This document shows, piece after piece, positions 10,201 through 18,500 of a DNA stretch of 64,000 bases. The DNA is from G963556115 sp963675945 (GTDB lineage: Bacteria > Planctomycetota > SZUA-567), in contig OY780932.1 in the NCBI GenBank assembly GCA_963675945.1, forward strand, positions 62,001 to 126,000, read 5' to 3'. The position numbers and the translations under genes were made by a program. Position 1 is the stretch's first letter; each line of letters starts with the position of its first letter. The notes below the pieces were generated by a model. That model worked only from the letters and a program-made list of their open reading frames with translations. It was not told the origin of the DNA and ran no database searches.

Positions 10201-11703
10201 AACGGCGAAGGAAAGCTCACCATTCGCGAAGTCAATGGCGGCACTACCGCTCAGAAGCTTGGACTCCTCGGAAGTGGTGATTACGAGGTTGACGGCAGTT
10301 TCGAGCGTACTATCGAGGTCAGCACCAACGATGATCTGCGTGATGTTATGAATAATGTTGCCAACGCCGGTATTGATGTCCAGTGTTCAATTATCAATGA
10401 CGGCTCAGACTTCTCCCCTTACCGTCTCTCAATAACCAGCACCAACTCTGGTAAGGCGAGTGACCTCCTCCTCGACAGCGATATCGACGCCTTCAATTTT
10501 ACCAAGACCTCTGACGGCCGTGATGCCGTACTCCTTTACGGTCAGGGTAACAGCGGTGTAAGTCCGGTAATGATCACCTCCGAGACCAACAGCAACAATT
10601 CAGCAGTACTCGGTCTAGAGATTGATATGCAACAGACTACCGATGAGTGGGTAACCGTCTCTGTTTCCCAAGAAAAAGACCAGATCAAAGAAGGAATTAC
10701 CGACCTCGTCGAAGCTTACAACACGATTATCGACCTGGTAAACGAATTTGATGATTGGGATGAAGAGACCGAAAGCCCAGGGGTATTCTTTGCCGACAGT
10801 AATGTCCGCAGCCTGCTGAACACACTGTCTGATACCTTCTTTACCATTGCTGAAGGCGATGAAGGTGAACTCTGCATGTGGTATGACCTCGGGGTCAAGT
10901 TCAATGATAAGGGCAAGCTTGAAGTTGATACCTCTGTACTCAACGATATGATCAACAATAATTTTAAAGCTGTCAAGAACTTGATGTGCAAGACCACCGA
11001 TGTCGCCAGAAGCGACCTCGCCGCCACCGTCAGCACTACCGACAGAGGCAAAACCGATCCAAAAAATGCCATCAACGGCGACAGTAATCAGGATGATTTC
11101 AGTTCCGGCAACGGCTTTGAATCACTCAACGCCATGGACGAGCAGAACGGCTACCAGTACACGGTCAATTTCGACAAGACCAGAACTTTGGAATACCTCA
11201 ATATCTATCATGTGGACAGCGAGGAGATGCCGGCAGCAGATTACTCACTACGCAAATTCCTGGTCGAGTACCTTGATGCAAGTACTGGCAAATGGGAAGA
11301 GCTCAGAAACCTCGACAATAACACCCAGTCGGTCAACACCTTGGGCTTTGCCGAACCGACTGCAGTAAAGGCTGTCAGAATTACCGGCTATGAAAGCAAT
11401 GCCGAGGACAACAAATTCAGACTTACTGAAATTGAGGCGATGGAGTCACAAGGGCTATCTGCACAGCAGGCAAACACAACCGACAGCCTCACCAATAGTC
11501 TTACCGGCTGGTTTGCCTCTATTCAGGAAACAATTGACGAACAAACCGCCGAGATTGACGATCAGCTTGATAGCCTCAATGACCGAATGGAAGAGAAAGA
11601 ATTAAACCTGATCAACACCTACGCCAATATGGAACAGAGACTCTCTGAGATTACGGCGCAGGGCAACTATTTCTCCTCGCAAGCCGCCTCTTGGTCAAAA
11701 TAA
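7282..11703 (+). CDS. fliD: giant flagellar cap protein FliD with discoidin-like insert
   Basis: FliD (HAP2) caps the growing flagellar filament and guides flagellin folding. The N-terminus fits FliD_N: SGMNTNSIIEQLMEIE, then a heptad-rich helix. The C-terminal end is a helical FliD_C segment (about 1390-1473, ending YFSSQAASWSK). At 1,473 residues it is far longer than the usual 400-700. The excess comes from about eight Flagellin_IN-like repeats between about 150 and 1080, each around a core such as TIGDVIDAINN followed by a GI-x-I strand, with the linker TATDLG recurring. A segment at about 1245-1388 looks like an F5/8-type discoidin fold (DPKNAINGD, YLNIYH, FLVEYLDASTGKW, AVRITGYE, FRLTEIEAME), placed between the two FliD_C halves. 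The start at 7282 has GGGAGAG. A strong terminator follows, so it is probably monocistronic. Confidence 0.88.
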   Translation: MALPTSTIGGLVSGMNTNSIIEQLMEIEKVAVTRLENKKAELDLQLEAYQGVNNLLMEFATKVSTLSESATWKTKSASSSNESALKISCTDSAVEGSHQFKVASLASNAKFMSGGFASMDDPLLPMGIGTEQVPTEYDLDTLIADFNNGEGVEMGWITLNQGANSVNIDLTNCKTMLEVVAELTGQASNAGIKVSVNIYNESNADTAEQYGMPMGLSITVDNPEDGAIVFSNYDGSTGNPASTCAEDLGLTTLTAMDNSDLGGPYVGDDLYKWDLAAPTTDQPITGSITLENALGRCVRDTEVKSLNGGSGIYHGSIRVSNSEGDVTEIDLSTCESLNDITNTINNTYGAGIEAYVEDNELKIRDKVNGSDTLYITNVGSGTTATDLGLTNLTYDAATDTYIGENINELNDRTSLKMLRDGLGINDGECGNVIIHKDGSDYIAKLGNAQTLGDVIFALKNAENDAGSKIHNLSVSLDDNGIKMEATDGSAFSVRSDSSSNGINTTALDLGIDTDTNEVTSFTGYKLVGDLNSVQIERLMGTKQFDRDTLLSEYAGINTGESVTITDKAGRTVSFTADENSTVGDMLDAINNPNDTCQVQLFMEPETNSFTLADTSNLFAWVDDATEIKDLYNGEFFDDSWEIGCSDSEGNETSFNFEGATTLGDVITMFNDKCADAGVKLEASINSAGTGIDIEDTGSGEDPVQIGEIGSEAHAAELFGIAGSGIGGINGVLQRPESETIGDVGDLTISGLIGEKIGFGAGNNIASGETTGLKGTQFIFDGINGSAGMKGIMPDGTKYNTLDGFTATIGGVDYAIDLSSVGSDDSMTDLLKQLNSEMAAHGQDVTFTLNKAKNGIEVHNNTGSEMTIHNLSASRTATDLGFTNKTYGAGESVNAGDLDTQWISRSTTLTSLTGDATFYAGKISITNTSGQMSEISFGGAETIGDVIDAINNDGVGITAGINSSGDGIIIFDDANGEGKLTIREVNGGTTAQKLGLLGSGDYEVDGSFERTIEVSTNDDLRDVMNNVANAGIDVQCSIINDGSDFSPYRLSITSTNSGKASDLLLDSDIDAFNFTKTSDGRDAVLLYGQGNSGVSPVMITSETNSNNSAVLGLEIDMQQTTDEWVTVSVSQEKDQIKEGITDLVEAYNTIIDLVNEFDDWDEETESPGVFFADSNVRSLLNTLSDTFFTIAEGDEGELCMWYDLGVKFNDKGKLEVDTSVLNDMINNNFKAVKNLMCKTTDVARSDLAATVSTTDRGKTDPKNAINGDSNQDDFSSGNGFESLNAMDEQNGYQYTVNFDKTRTLEYLNIYHVDSEEMPAADYSLRKFLVEYLDASTGKWEELRNLDNNTQSVNTLGFAEPTAVKAVRITGYESNAEDNKFRLTEIEAMESQGLSAQQANTTDSLTNSLTGWFASIQETIDEQTAEIDDQLDSLNDRMEEKELNLINTYANMEQRLSEITAQGNYFSSQAASWSK

Positions 11704-11754
11704 AGTTCATAATCTATTAAACCAGGCTCACAATATAATAAAGACTCTCTTAAC

Positions 11755-11787
11755 ACTCCGCTTCCACTTGAAGCGGAGTTCTTCTTT
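11755..11787 (+). terminator. Rho-independent terminator of fliD
   Basis: A 10-bp perfect stem (ACTCCGCTTC / GAAGCGGAGT) with a five-base loop is followed by TCTTCTTT. It lies 50 bases after the fliD stop. Confidence 0.88.
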
Positions 11788-11809
11788 ATCCGCCCCCCTC
11801 CCCCACGCC

Positions 11810-12868
11810 TTAGCCAAATAACCCACCACCACCGCTACCAGACTTTCCTGTTTCTGGTTGGCTCAGCACCTCTTCGGTACCCGCCTCCGGTATAGCAGCA
11901 GTAGCACCGGCAAAATCACCCATACCTTGTTTATAGAGCATCGTATCAAGCATCCAGGAGCGTTCGGTCCAAGCATTATCTGATTCATCTTCAGCGACAA
12001 GTCGGCTCGCTGCCTCGGTCTTGGCATCAAGATTATCAATATGATGAAGCGCAAAAGCCTCGGGAATTGCCGGGAGTACCGGCGAGCCATACTCATACTT
12101 ACCGTGATGACTGAGTATCATATGCTCCAGCAAGTACCGCTTCTCCAGCGAAAAACCTTCCAGCTCTTTCGCCACTTCCTCTACCAGCATCGCCCCGATC
12201 AGCAGATGCCCCAAGAGTTTTCCACGATCGGTATAATCAATAATAACCCCAAGCGCCAGCTCCTCAAGCTTGCCGATATCATGCAGCGCCGTACCCGCAA
12301 TGAGAAGATCCCGATCTAACTTGCGCGGAGCTGCAGCCGCAAACGCCGCTGCATAACGCAGCAGTGATACCGTATGTTCAAGCAACCCGCCGATATAGGC
12401 ATGATGATTATTCTTGGCCGCCGGCGATAATTTAAACCTCGCCACCCGCAGCGGATCGGCAAAGACCGTCTCTACCAGCAACCGATACTCCGGGTCGATA
12501 ATACTCTGAATAAAGCCCGAAAATTCCGACCAGAGTTCCTCAATATCCGCGCTGGTCTGCGGGATAAACTCACTATAATCAACCTCGGTACTGTCTGCTA
12601 CGCGCAGCTTCTCCACCTTTATCTGGAGCTTTCCCCGGTAACTCTCCACCACCGCCCTGATCTTGATTATAGAACCAATTCTAAAGGTCAAGAATAACTC
12701 CTTGCCCGCATCCCACATATTCCCGCCAATCACCCCCGAACTATCCGAGATAATCAACCGGATATAACTCTTTCCGGTAGAAGTTGTCTGTAGCGCCGCA
12801 TCCTTTACCCCGTAAAAGCCCTCAATACACTCACCCTCAACAAAGTCTTTAATCTTTACCTGCTCCAT
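11810..12868 (-). CDS. YhaM-type 3'-5' exoribonuclease (OB fold plus HD domain)
   Basis: The 352-residue protein has an N-terminal OB-fold (about 1-90, pattern KSYIRLIISDSSG). An HD phosphohydrolase domain follows. Its metal ligands are visible as LLEHTVSL, ALHDIGKLEE (the HD pair), GHLLIGAML and MILSHHGKYEYGSPVLP, with a late D in HHIDNLDAK. This is the layout of YhaM/CbfA 3'-5' exoribonucleases. The C-terminus carries a low-complexity GSGGGGLFG tail. The ATG at 12868 has AGGTGA upstream. It runs towards fliD and ends 100 bases from it, and it appears to stand alone. The class is clear, but the exact substrate is inferred. Confidence 0.83.
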   Translation of the reverse strand: MEQVKIKDFVEGECIEGFYGVKDAALQTTSTGKSYIRLIISDSSGVIGGNMWDAGKELFLTFRIGSIIKIRAVVESYRGKLQIKVEKLRVADSTEVDYSEFIPQTSADIEELWSEFSGFIQSIIDPEYRLLVETVFADPLRVARFKLSPAAKNNHHAYIGGLLEHTVSLLRYAAAFAAAAPRKLDRDLLIAGTALHDIGKLEELALGVIIDYTDRGKLLGHLLIGAMLVEEVAKELEGFSLEKRYLLEHMILSHHGKYEYGSPVLPAIPEAFALHHIDNLDAKTEAASRLVAEDESDNAWTERSWMLDTMLYKQGMGDFAGATAAIPEAGTEEVLSQPETGKSGSGGGGLFG

Positions 12869-13050
12869 TGCTATTCACCTATTATCTATGTCCCAGAACC
12901 AACACACATTATTCTACCGATTATACCGATATTCCCAGCTTAACCAAGAGCAACTCAGTGTTTTTACCGATTAACCCTACTCCAGCACCTCACAATATTA
13001 CCCACCTCCCGGCATTCCTAACGTAAATAAAATAATTTTTACAAATGATA

Positions 13051-13078
13051 TTGACAGAACCGCCAAAACCACTATACT
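13051..13078 (+). promoter_or_regulatory. sigma70 promoter of tRNA-Arg
   Basis: A perfect TTGACA and a TATACT are separated by 16 bases, 73 bases before the tRNA. The same -35/-10 pair and spacing occur before tRNA-Lys. Confidence 0.85.
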
Positions 13079-13151
13079 TTTAGTCTCTTGGTAACTGCTG
13101 CCGAATGAATAGACATAAATCCGCTGCTGTTTACCAAAGTTAACCGTATAT

Positions 13152-13228
13152 GCGCCCATGGCCTAATTGGATATGGCATCTGACTACGGATCAGAAGATT
13201 AGGGGTTCGAATCCTCTTGGGCGTGCCA
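13152..13228 (+). tRNA. tRNA-Arg(ACG)
   Basis: The cloverleaf folds. The acceptor stem is GCGCCCA/TGGGCGT, the anticodon stem TCTGA/TCAGA encloses the loop CTACGGA with anticodon ACG, and the T arm is GGGGTTCGAATCC-like. The CCA is encoded (13226-13228). ACG would be edited to inosine and read CGU/CGC/CGA. Confidence 0.95.
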
Positions 13229-13237
13229 GTAAAATAA

Positions 13238-13273
13238 AAGCTAAACTCTTAATCATAAAGAGTTTGGCTTTTT
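13238..13273 (+). terminator. terminator after tRNA-Arg
   Basis: A 13-bp stem with one G-T pair (AAGCTAAACTCTT / AAGAGTTTGGCTT) is followed by TTT. It closes a single-tRNA transcript. Confidence 0.85.
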
Positions 13274-13423
13274 AAATTCAAATATATAAAACTACAGAAA
13301 TTCTGGACAATACAGATATAGCAGCCGTTATGTCCTGTTCTTGAATCTACATCCATCCCGATATTATTATTACCCGCAACTCAGGCAAGGAAACACTTTG
13401 CGTATATAAAACAGCCTGTTTTC

Positions 13424-14186
13424 ATGCATTACCTTGCGAACAGTTTCACGGGAACAGGTCCCAGACTACCAAATTGCGAATATACTCTACCCTCTGGTCT
13501 GCAGCCAATTCCACTGCGTACACTCCCCAAGACCAACTACCTGCTTCAGACCCAGTATCAAGATTATCTCAAGATTCTGGCTAAGCATATCTACCCCAGC
13601 CCTGCCTGGCGCCAAAAGGAAGCAGAATACCATGACAAATTCAAGATATGGAACAAAATTCTCGGTAACGAGCTGACAAACCTGGCGCAAGTAATTGCTA
13701 TCAGTGACGTACTCATTGTCGCCCGCAGCCATAATCAACCTTTACCGCAAGGTCTCAGTACAGAAGCAGAAGCAAAGATTATTGGGCTTACCAATTGGGG
13801 ACTGACCTACGATTTCAAAAATCCTGCTGTCGCCTACGCAATTGGTAGCAAATTATTCAAGTAACTAGCCGAGGATCTCACCGCAACAGCAAGCGCCCAC
13901 TCCACATGCAGATTTAAGCTCTACTCCGCCCACGACATTACTATTCTTCCCCTGGCTGAGCATTCTCGGTGCCCCACTCGCACAAGCACCAGGCTACGCC
14001 GCCCATATCGAATACGAACTCTATGCAACAACCGACTCTGAAAAATTCAGAGTACACATACGTTATAATGACACAAATTTGAACCTACCATTTATGGCTG
14101 GCAAGGATTACGCCAGCTTTAAGGATTTTCTACTATATTGCGACCGAAAAATTAAAGAATCCCAAAATCTTTCTAAATCCCAATAG
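13424..14186 (+). pseudogene. decayed histidine acid phosphatase
   Basis: The readable first part (146 codons) has GLQPIPLRTLP, typical of the middle of histidine acid phosphatases, and ends in VAYAIGSKLFK at a TAA at 13862. The frame continues past this stop with a KLYSAHDITILP stretch, which is the conserved late HD motif. It then shifts one frame near 13950 and continues as WLSILGAPLAQAPGYAAHIE and on to the stop at 14186. The N-terminal RHGxRxP catalytic motif is absent. It therefore has a 5' truncation, an internal stop and a frameshift. It lies about 200 bases behind tRNA-Arg. The family would hydrolyse phosphate monoesters in the periplasm; this copy cannot. Confidence 0.75.
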
Positions 14187-14242
14187 TTATTATCAACCAT
14201 CAACCCTGCATACCCTACTACAGTACTAGCCCATTAATAAAG

Positions 14243-14277
14243 AGAACCCGAAAATAGCCAGACTATTCTCGGGTTCT
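14243..14277 (-). terminator. terminator for the MCP gene
   Basis: A 15-bp stem with one mismatch (AGAACCCGAGAATAG on the minus strand) is followed on the minus strand by CTTTATT. It lies about 150 bases downstream of the receptor gene, and may also stop leftover transcription from the pseudogene side. Confidence 0.6.
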
Positions 14278-14423
14278 AAAATTTAAACACAACTAAACAA
14301 ATTACTACTACCACAACCTATGTACCCCTAGTCCGCACAACCTGCACCTCTATCCGCAAGCAGAATTATTGTCATAATACTAGATTTAAATACCAGATCC
14401 AACTCGAAGTTTTCATGCAAATA

Positions 14424-16643
14424 TTACACCAGAAGTTTTCTCTCCTGATAGCCAATCTCAGCCTGCTGCACCTGTTCAAGCGCCAAATCGATCTTATGGT
14501 TACTATTGAGTACATCAATCAGCACATTGATCTGTTTATTAAGGGCATTTGTCGCATTTGCGGTCTCATCCGCACTCGCTGCATTATTCTGAGTAACTCC
14601 GTCGATATGCGCTATTCCAGTATTTATCTGCTCAATACCGGCAGCCTGTTCCTTGGATGAGATGGCAATTTCAGCTATTATCTTACCAACCCTCTCCGAT
14701 TCTTCAGCTATATCACTGAAGGCTTTGGCTGTCTGAGCTGATAATTCTGCTCCTTTGAGAATCTGATCATTGGATCTATCAATAAGTTCCGCCGTCTCGC
14801 TCGCCGCCTTGGCACTCCGCGCCGCCAGATTGCGCACTTCTTCAGCTACCACTGCAAATCCTTTGCCATGTACCCCAGCTCTTGCCGCTTCCACTGCCGC
14901 ATTCAACGCCAATAGATTTGTCTGGAACGCGATATCATCTATAGTCTTGATAACTGTCTGGGTCTGCTTGGCATTATCGGTTATCTCTTTCATTGATGCC
15001 TCAAAATCCTCCATCTTCTCCCGTCCCTTAGCCGCCAGCTTATTGGCGGTCTCAGAAATCTTATTGGCCTGCTCAGTATTTTCGGTATTGCTGGCTATCT
15101 GCGCTGCAGTTTCAGCTAGAGATGCAGTTATCTCCTCAAGTGACGCAGCCTGCTCGGTAACGCTTCCAGAAAGATCGGTAGCAGCAGAATTCAACTGCTT
15201 ACTACTGCTCTGCATCCGTTCAATCATTACGGTAATCGCTTCAACAATCCGCTCCACCTTCTTTTTATCAGAGATATTCTGATAGGTCTCAACCATACCT
15301 ACCGCTTTACCTTTAGTATCATATATATAATCTGTAAAGTTATACCAACAGATATCGAATAACTCTGCTTCATTGACTTTTTCCCCGGTTGCTTTCAAAT
15401 TATCCAACACGCGATTCGAACACTGTGCCAGAGGATGATCCATCCCGAAGAACTCATTATAGGTCTTCCCGGCCGAGCCCTCCATCCCTGCAACATCACG
15501 CCCAATTTTATTTACAAACTTTATCACTCTATTCATATCAACCACTGATACCGGTGCCGGAAAAGCATCAAGCACCTGCCTGTACCAGTGTTCCTGAGCA
15601 TGTATTGCTTTATTGACAAAGGAACTGAACAGAAATGCCACTCCGATGCCCACAATTAAAATAATACCTCCAATCAGAACAATATTGCCTAACACCGCTT
15701 TCTCCCGAGCGCCGAAAACACTCTCAGGAATATAACTGGTATATACCCAGAAAAACCCTGAATCAGCTATCGACACCGGAATTGCCACTTGATAATCTTT
15801 TTTTCCCGTATCCTCATTGATTACGTATCTAGCCGCCCCCCCACTCTCCAGAGAACTTGCAAGGTTTTTACCTGTCTCACTGGCAGAATCAAGTTTTTTC
15901 CCGCGTAAAGCATGATCAGTACCATCAGCAACCACCACCCTGCTCTGGGTTACCAGACTCGCATACCCCACCCCAAAGGGTTTGATTTCATCCACCATTT
16001 TAGCAATATGCGCAGTGTTAAAGTCTACTCCTCCCATACCCACCACCTCCCCATTCTGTACAAACGGAAAAGCAAAGGTTACCATCAACATGTCTTTAGG
16101 AAGATCGGAATAATTACAGGGATCAGTAACAAATGGGTTGCCTGTACTCTTTACCTGTGAGTAATACGAGTTAGTAGTAGAGTCCATAGCTTCATACTTC
16201 TGGAAGATCTTGCCCTCTTCGCTCTTGGCTACCAGTATCAGAATCTGCTTATCCTGCCTGCCACACAGCGACACCGCCTCCTCTTGCTGCGCTGGAGTCA
16301 ATTCTGCATAATCTAGAACCACAAAGTACGCCGCCGCCGGATTGTGAGTATCCCCCTGGGCATAACTCTTGAGAGAATACCTAATATCGGCCAATTTATA
16401 GGCGCTGGGGTTACGCTTCATCTCCTCCTGCAAGGTGAAGACAAAAGCTCTTGCAGCATCGTATTTTGATGTCAAACGACTGGCGATCTCAGTCGCATTA
16501 TTCATACTCTCCTTCTGCGATATTTCACTAATGCTATTGGTAGTAGCTGTCTTTACCTGCCAGCCTACAGCAAAAATCAACGCTCCGACAGAGAGTAGCA
16601 CCAGCAAAATTGTTCCAACCACAATTACGCGATCAACCTTCAT
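14424..16643 (-). CDS. methyl-accepting chemotaxis protein with Cache and PAS domains
   Basis: This is a transmembrane chemoreceptor. After a short N-tail, a first membrane segment (about 8-28) leads into a periplasmic dCache-like sensor (about 40-300; AAAYFVVLDYAELT, GEVVGMGGVDFNT). A second membrane segment (about 315-340) follows. Next is a cytoplasmic PAS domain (about 350-460; VLDAFPAPVSVVDMNRVIKF), then the signalling hairpin with the conserved tip IDDIAFQTNLLALNAAVEAA. No classical HAMP is evident; the PAS domain occupies its place. No CheR-binding pentapeptide is seen at the end (ERKLLV). I prefer the ATG at 16643 because GGAG lies nine bases upstream; an ATG at 16649 and a TTG at 16658 are also in frame. 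Confidence 0.9.
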   Translation of the reverse strand: MKVDRVIVVGTILLVLLSVGALIFAVGWQVKTATTNSISEISQKESMNNATEIASRLTSKYDAARAFVFTLQEEMKRNPSAYKLADIRYSLKSYAQGDTHNPAAAYFVVLDYAELTPAQQEEAVSLCGRQDKQILILVAKSEEGKIFQKYEAMDSTTNSYYSQVKSTGNPFVTDPCNYSDLPKDMLMVTFAFPFVQNGEVVGMGGVDFNTAHIAKMVDEIKPFGVGYASLVTQSRVVVADGTDHALRGKKLDSASETGKNLASSLESGGAARYVINEDTGKKDYQVAIPVSIADSGFFWVYTSYIPESVFGAREKAVLGNIVLIGGIILIVGIGVAFLFSSFVNKAIHAQEHWYRQVLDAFPAPVSVVDMNRVIKFVNKIGRDVAGMEGSAGKTYNEFFGMDHPLAQCSNRVLDNLKATGEKVNEAELFDICWYNFTDYIYDTKGKAVGMVETYQNISDKKKVERIVEAITVMIERMQSSSKQLNSAATDLSGSVTEQAASLEEITASLAETAAQIASNTENTEQANKISETANKLAAKGREKMEDFEASMKEITDNAKQTQTVIKTIDDIAFQTNLLALNAAVEAARAGVHGKGFAVVAEEVRNLAARSAKAASETAELIDRSNDQILKGAELSAQTAKAFSDIAEESERVGKIIAEIAISSKEQAAGIEQINTGIAHIDGVTQNNAASADETANATNALNKQINVLIDVLNSNHKIDLALEQVQQAEIGYQERKLLV

Positions 16644-16659
16644 GCTCATATTCTCCAAA

Positions 16660-17239
16660 TTAATGCCACTTCCATAAATTCATACCATACAAAATTCATC
16701 AGACATAAATGACTTGATGTACTATACTATACATTTATTAAATTTTTATTACACACAAATTACTCTACCATTATTTTTCAATCTAAAGATTAACCACAGA
16801 TAAACCAAGTCAAAACCCTATCGCACTAAACCTGCTAGCGGTAATTCCATATCTAAACTTCTGCAACCAACCCCAAAACCAAATAATTAAATACCACTAA
16901 TCATATTAGTCTAGCCTAATACTCCTTTTTTTTCAACTTAAAACTTATTTTTATCCCATATTATTACAGTCATATTCTCTTCATATTCATATATTTTTGT
17001 ATTTTTAATCATCATAACCCCACACCCCGAGCTAACTTCTCAGCAATAATAATACCTTGTTTTATCAGTTCTTACCGCATACTTACACTTCATTTGGCCA
17101 CATATTATTGTTATAATTGTTTTCTCAGCATATATTTTACAACCTAAACAGTCAACTAGGTTTTCACACTCACGTCAAAACCACCAAGCTGATAGCTTGT
17201 CATTTTCTACTTTTCCAGAACTCTCAATCTACAAAAGCA
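16660..17239. other. 580-base AT-rich gap without a recognised gene
   Basis: This spacer lies between the MCP gene start and the terminator of the ribosomal operon. Both strands are AT-rich and full of stops, and I saw no tRNA or family hit. It presumably holds the MCP promoter. Confidence 0.5.
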
Positions 17240-17272
17240 AAAAAAAAGGACTACCCAACAACTGGGTAGTCC
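17240..17272 (-). terminator. Rho-independent terminator of the rpsL-rpsG end of the superoperon
   Basis: A 10-bp perfect stem (GGACTACCCA / TGGGTAGTCC) with a five-base loop is followed, on the minus strand, by a run of T (the A run at 17240-17247). It lies 25 bases after rpsG, so fusA is not part of this unit. Confidence 0.93.
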
Positions 17273-17296
17273 AAAATCGTTAATTTTTCAGAAATT

Positions 17297-17773
17297 TTAC
17301 CAGGCAAAATGCGCAAATGCCTTATTAGCTTCAGCCATACGGTGAGTATTTTCACGGGTAGTCATAGCCCCGCCCTCTTTCTTGTAAGCATCCATAATCT
17401 CGTTTGCCACCAGAATATTCATCGGTTTACCACTCTTCTTACGTACAGAATCAAGGAACCAGCGAATAGCCAGAGACTGCTGCCTCTTTGGCTCTACCTT
17501 TACCGGCACCTGATAGTTTGCACCACCGACACGGCGACTCTTAACCTCTACAAGCGGCTTGATATTATTGATTGCAGTCTTGAAGACTTCGAGTGGAGTC
17601 TTATCGGTTACACGCTTCTCGATCTCCGACATTGCTCCATAAAAAATCTTTTCTGCCTTGGTCTTCTTACCATCATACATCAAGCAGTTGATAAATTTAC
17701 TTACAAGAACATCATTATAGACTGGATCCTTCTTGACGCTTGGACCTGTTACTTCGGTATTTTTTACTGCCAT
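17297..17773 (-). CDS. rpsG: 30S ribosomal protein S7
   Basis: S7 starts assembly of the 30S head by binding 16S rRNA. The 158-residue length is normal. Diagnostic stretches are VSKFINCLMYDGKK, GGANYQVPVKVEPKRQQSLA and RMAEANKAFAHFAW. It is the last gene of the minus-strand operon. In many bacteria fusA and tuf follow here, but here a terminator does. The ATG at 17773 has AAGGAAGAAG upstream. Confidence 0.98.
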   Translation of the reverse strand: MAVKNTEVTGPSVKKDPVYNDVLVSKFINCLMYDGKKTKAEKIFYGAMSEIEKRVTDKTPLEVFKTAINNIKPLVEVKSRRVGGANYQVPVKVEPKRQQSLAIRWFLDSVRKKSGKPMNILVANEIMDAYKKEGGAMTTRENTHRMAEANKAFAHFAW

Positions 17774-17972
17774 CTTTCTTCTTCCTTTGCTCTTCTTTCT
17801 CTAAACAGGCATCAAACCTGCCTACGATACTCACGGACACTCTCGACCGCGTGCCTCATACTGAGGGTGCAATCACCGCTACTGCCAGAATGGCCACTTA
17901 ATTTAAATAATCCCGGAAAACTCTGTCCACTAAATCATCCGCAAGATTATTCATGACCAAACCTGCTGCTTA

Positions 17973-18347
17973 CTACTTCTTTGGAGCCTTGGCACCATAC
18001 TTACTACGCGCCTGACGACGAGCATCAACGCCAGAACAGTCATACACACCACGCACAACGTGATAACGTACACCCGGAAGGTCACGTACACGACCACCAC
18101 GAACCATAACAATGGAGTGTTCCTGAAGGTTGTGCCCTTCACCACCGATGTACACAGTAACCTCTTTGCCGTTGGTCAAACGCACACGCGCAACCTTACG
18201 GAGCGCTGAATTAGGTTTCTTTGGGGTAGTTGTCTTCACCTGCAGACATACACCCTTACGCTGCGGACAAGACTCTAGAACAGGAGCTTTTGACTTACTC
18301 ACTGCTTTCTTTCTGCCCTTACGCACAAGCTGATTAATAGTTGGCAT
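17973..18347 (-). CDS. rpsL: 30S ribosomal protein S12
   Basis: S12 controls decoding accuracy at the A site. The 124 residues contain TTTPKKPNSALRK and GGRVRDLPGVRYH. Lysines stand at both positions where streptomycin-resistance changes usually occur (near 43 and 88), so the sequence is of the sensitive type. It lies between rpoC and rpsG, with spacers of about 150-200 bases on each side. Confidence 0.98.
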   Translation of the reverse strand: MPTINQLVRKGRKKAVSKSKAPVLESCPQRKGVCLQVKTTTPKKPNSALRKVARVRLTNGKEVTVYIGGEGHNLQEHSIVMVRGGRVRDLPGVRYHVVRGVYDCSGVDARRQARSKYGAKAPKK

Positions 18348-18500
18348 AAATACAATTTCCTTTCAAATAAACGATTTTTTCTCATAAATGAGAATACTGC
18401 TAATACTCTTCTAGCCATAGAAGAGATAATAATATAGTTAAAAGCACAGCAGAATCAAGGGGTAATTTAATTTTTTTACCCCTCATGCCATCCCATAACG

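Noticed and set aside
11000..11605. Plus-strand frames inside fliD
   Set aside because: These are low-complexity T/S/P-rich readings in the wrong frame of fliD, with no start signals.
14770..15282. 170-codon frame opposite the MCP signalling domain
   Set aside because: The MCP coding strand has full family motifs; the opposite frame is a mirror of its alanine-rich helix.
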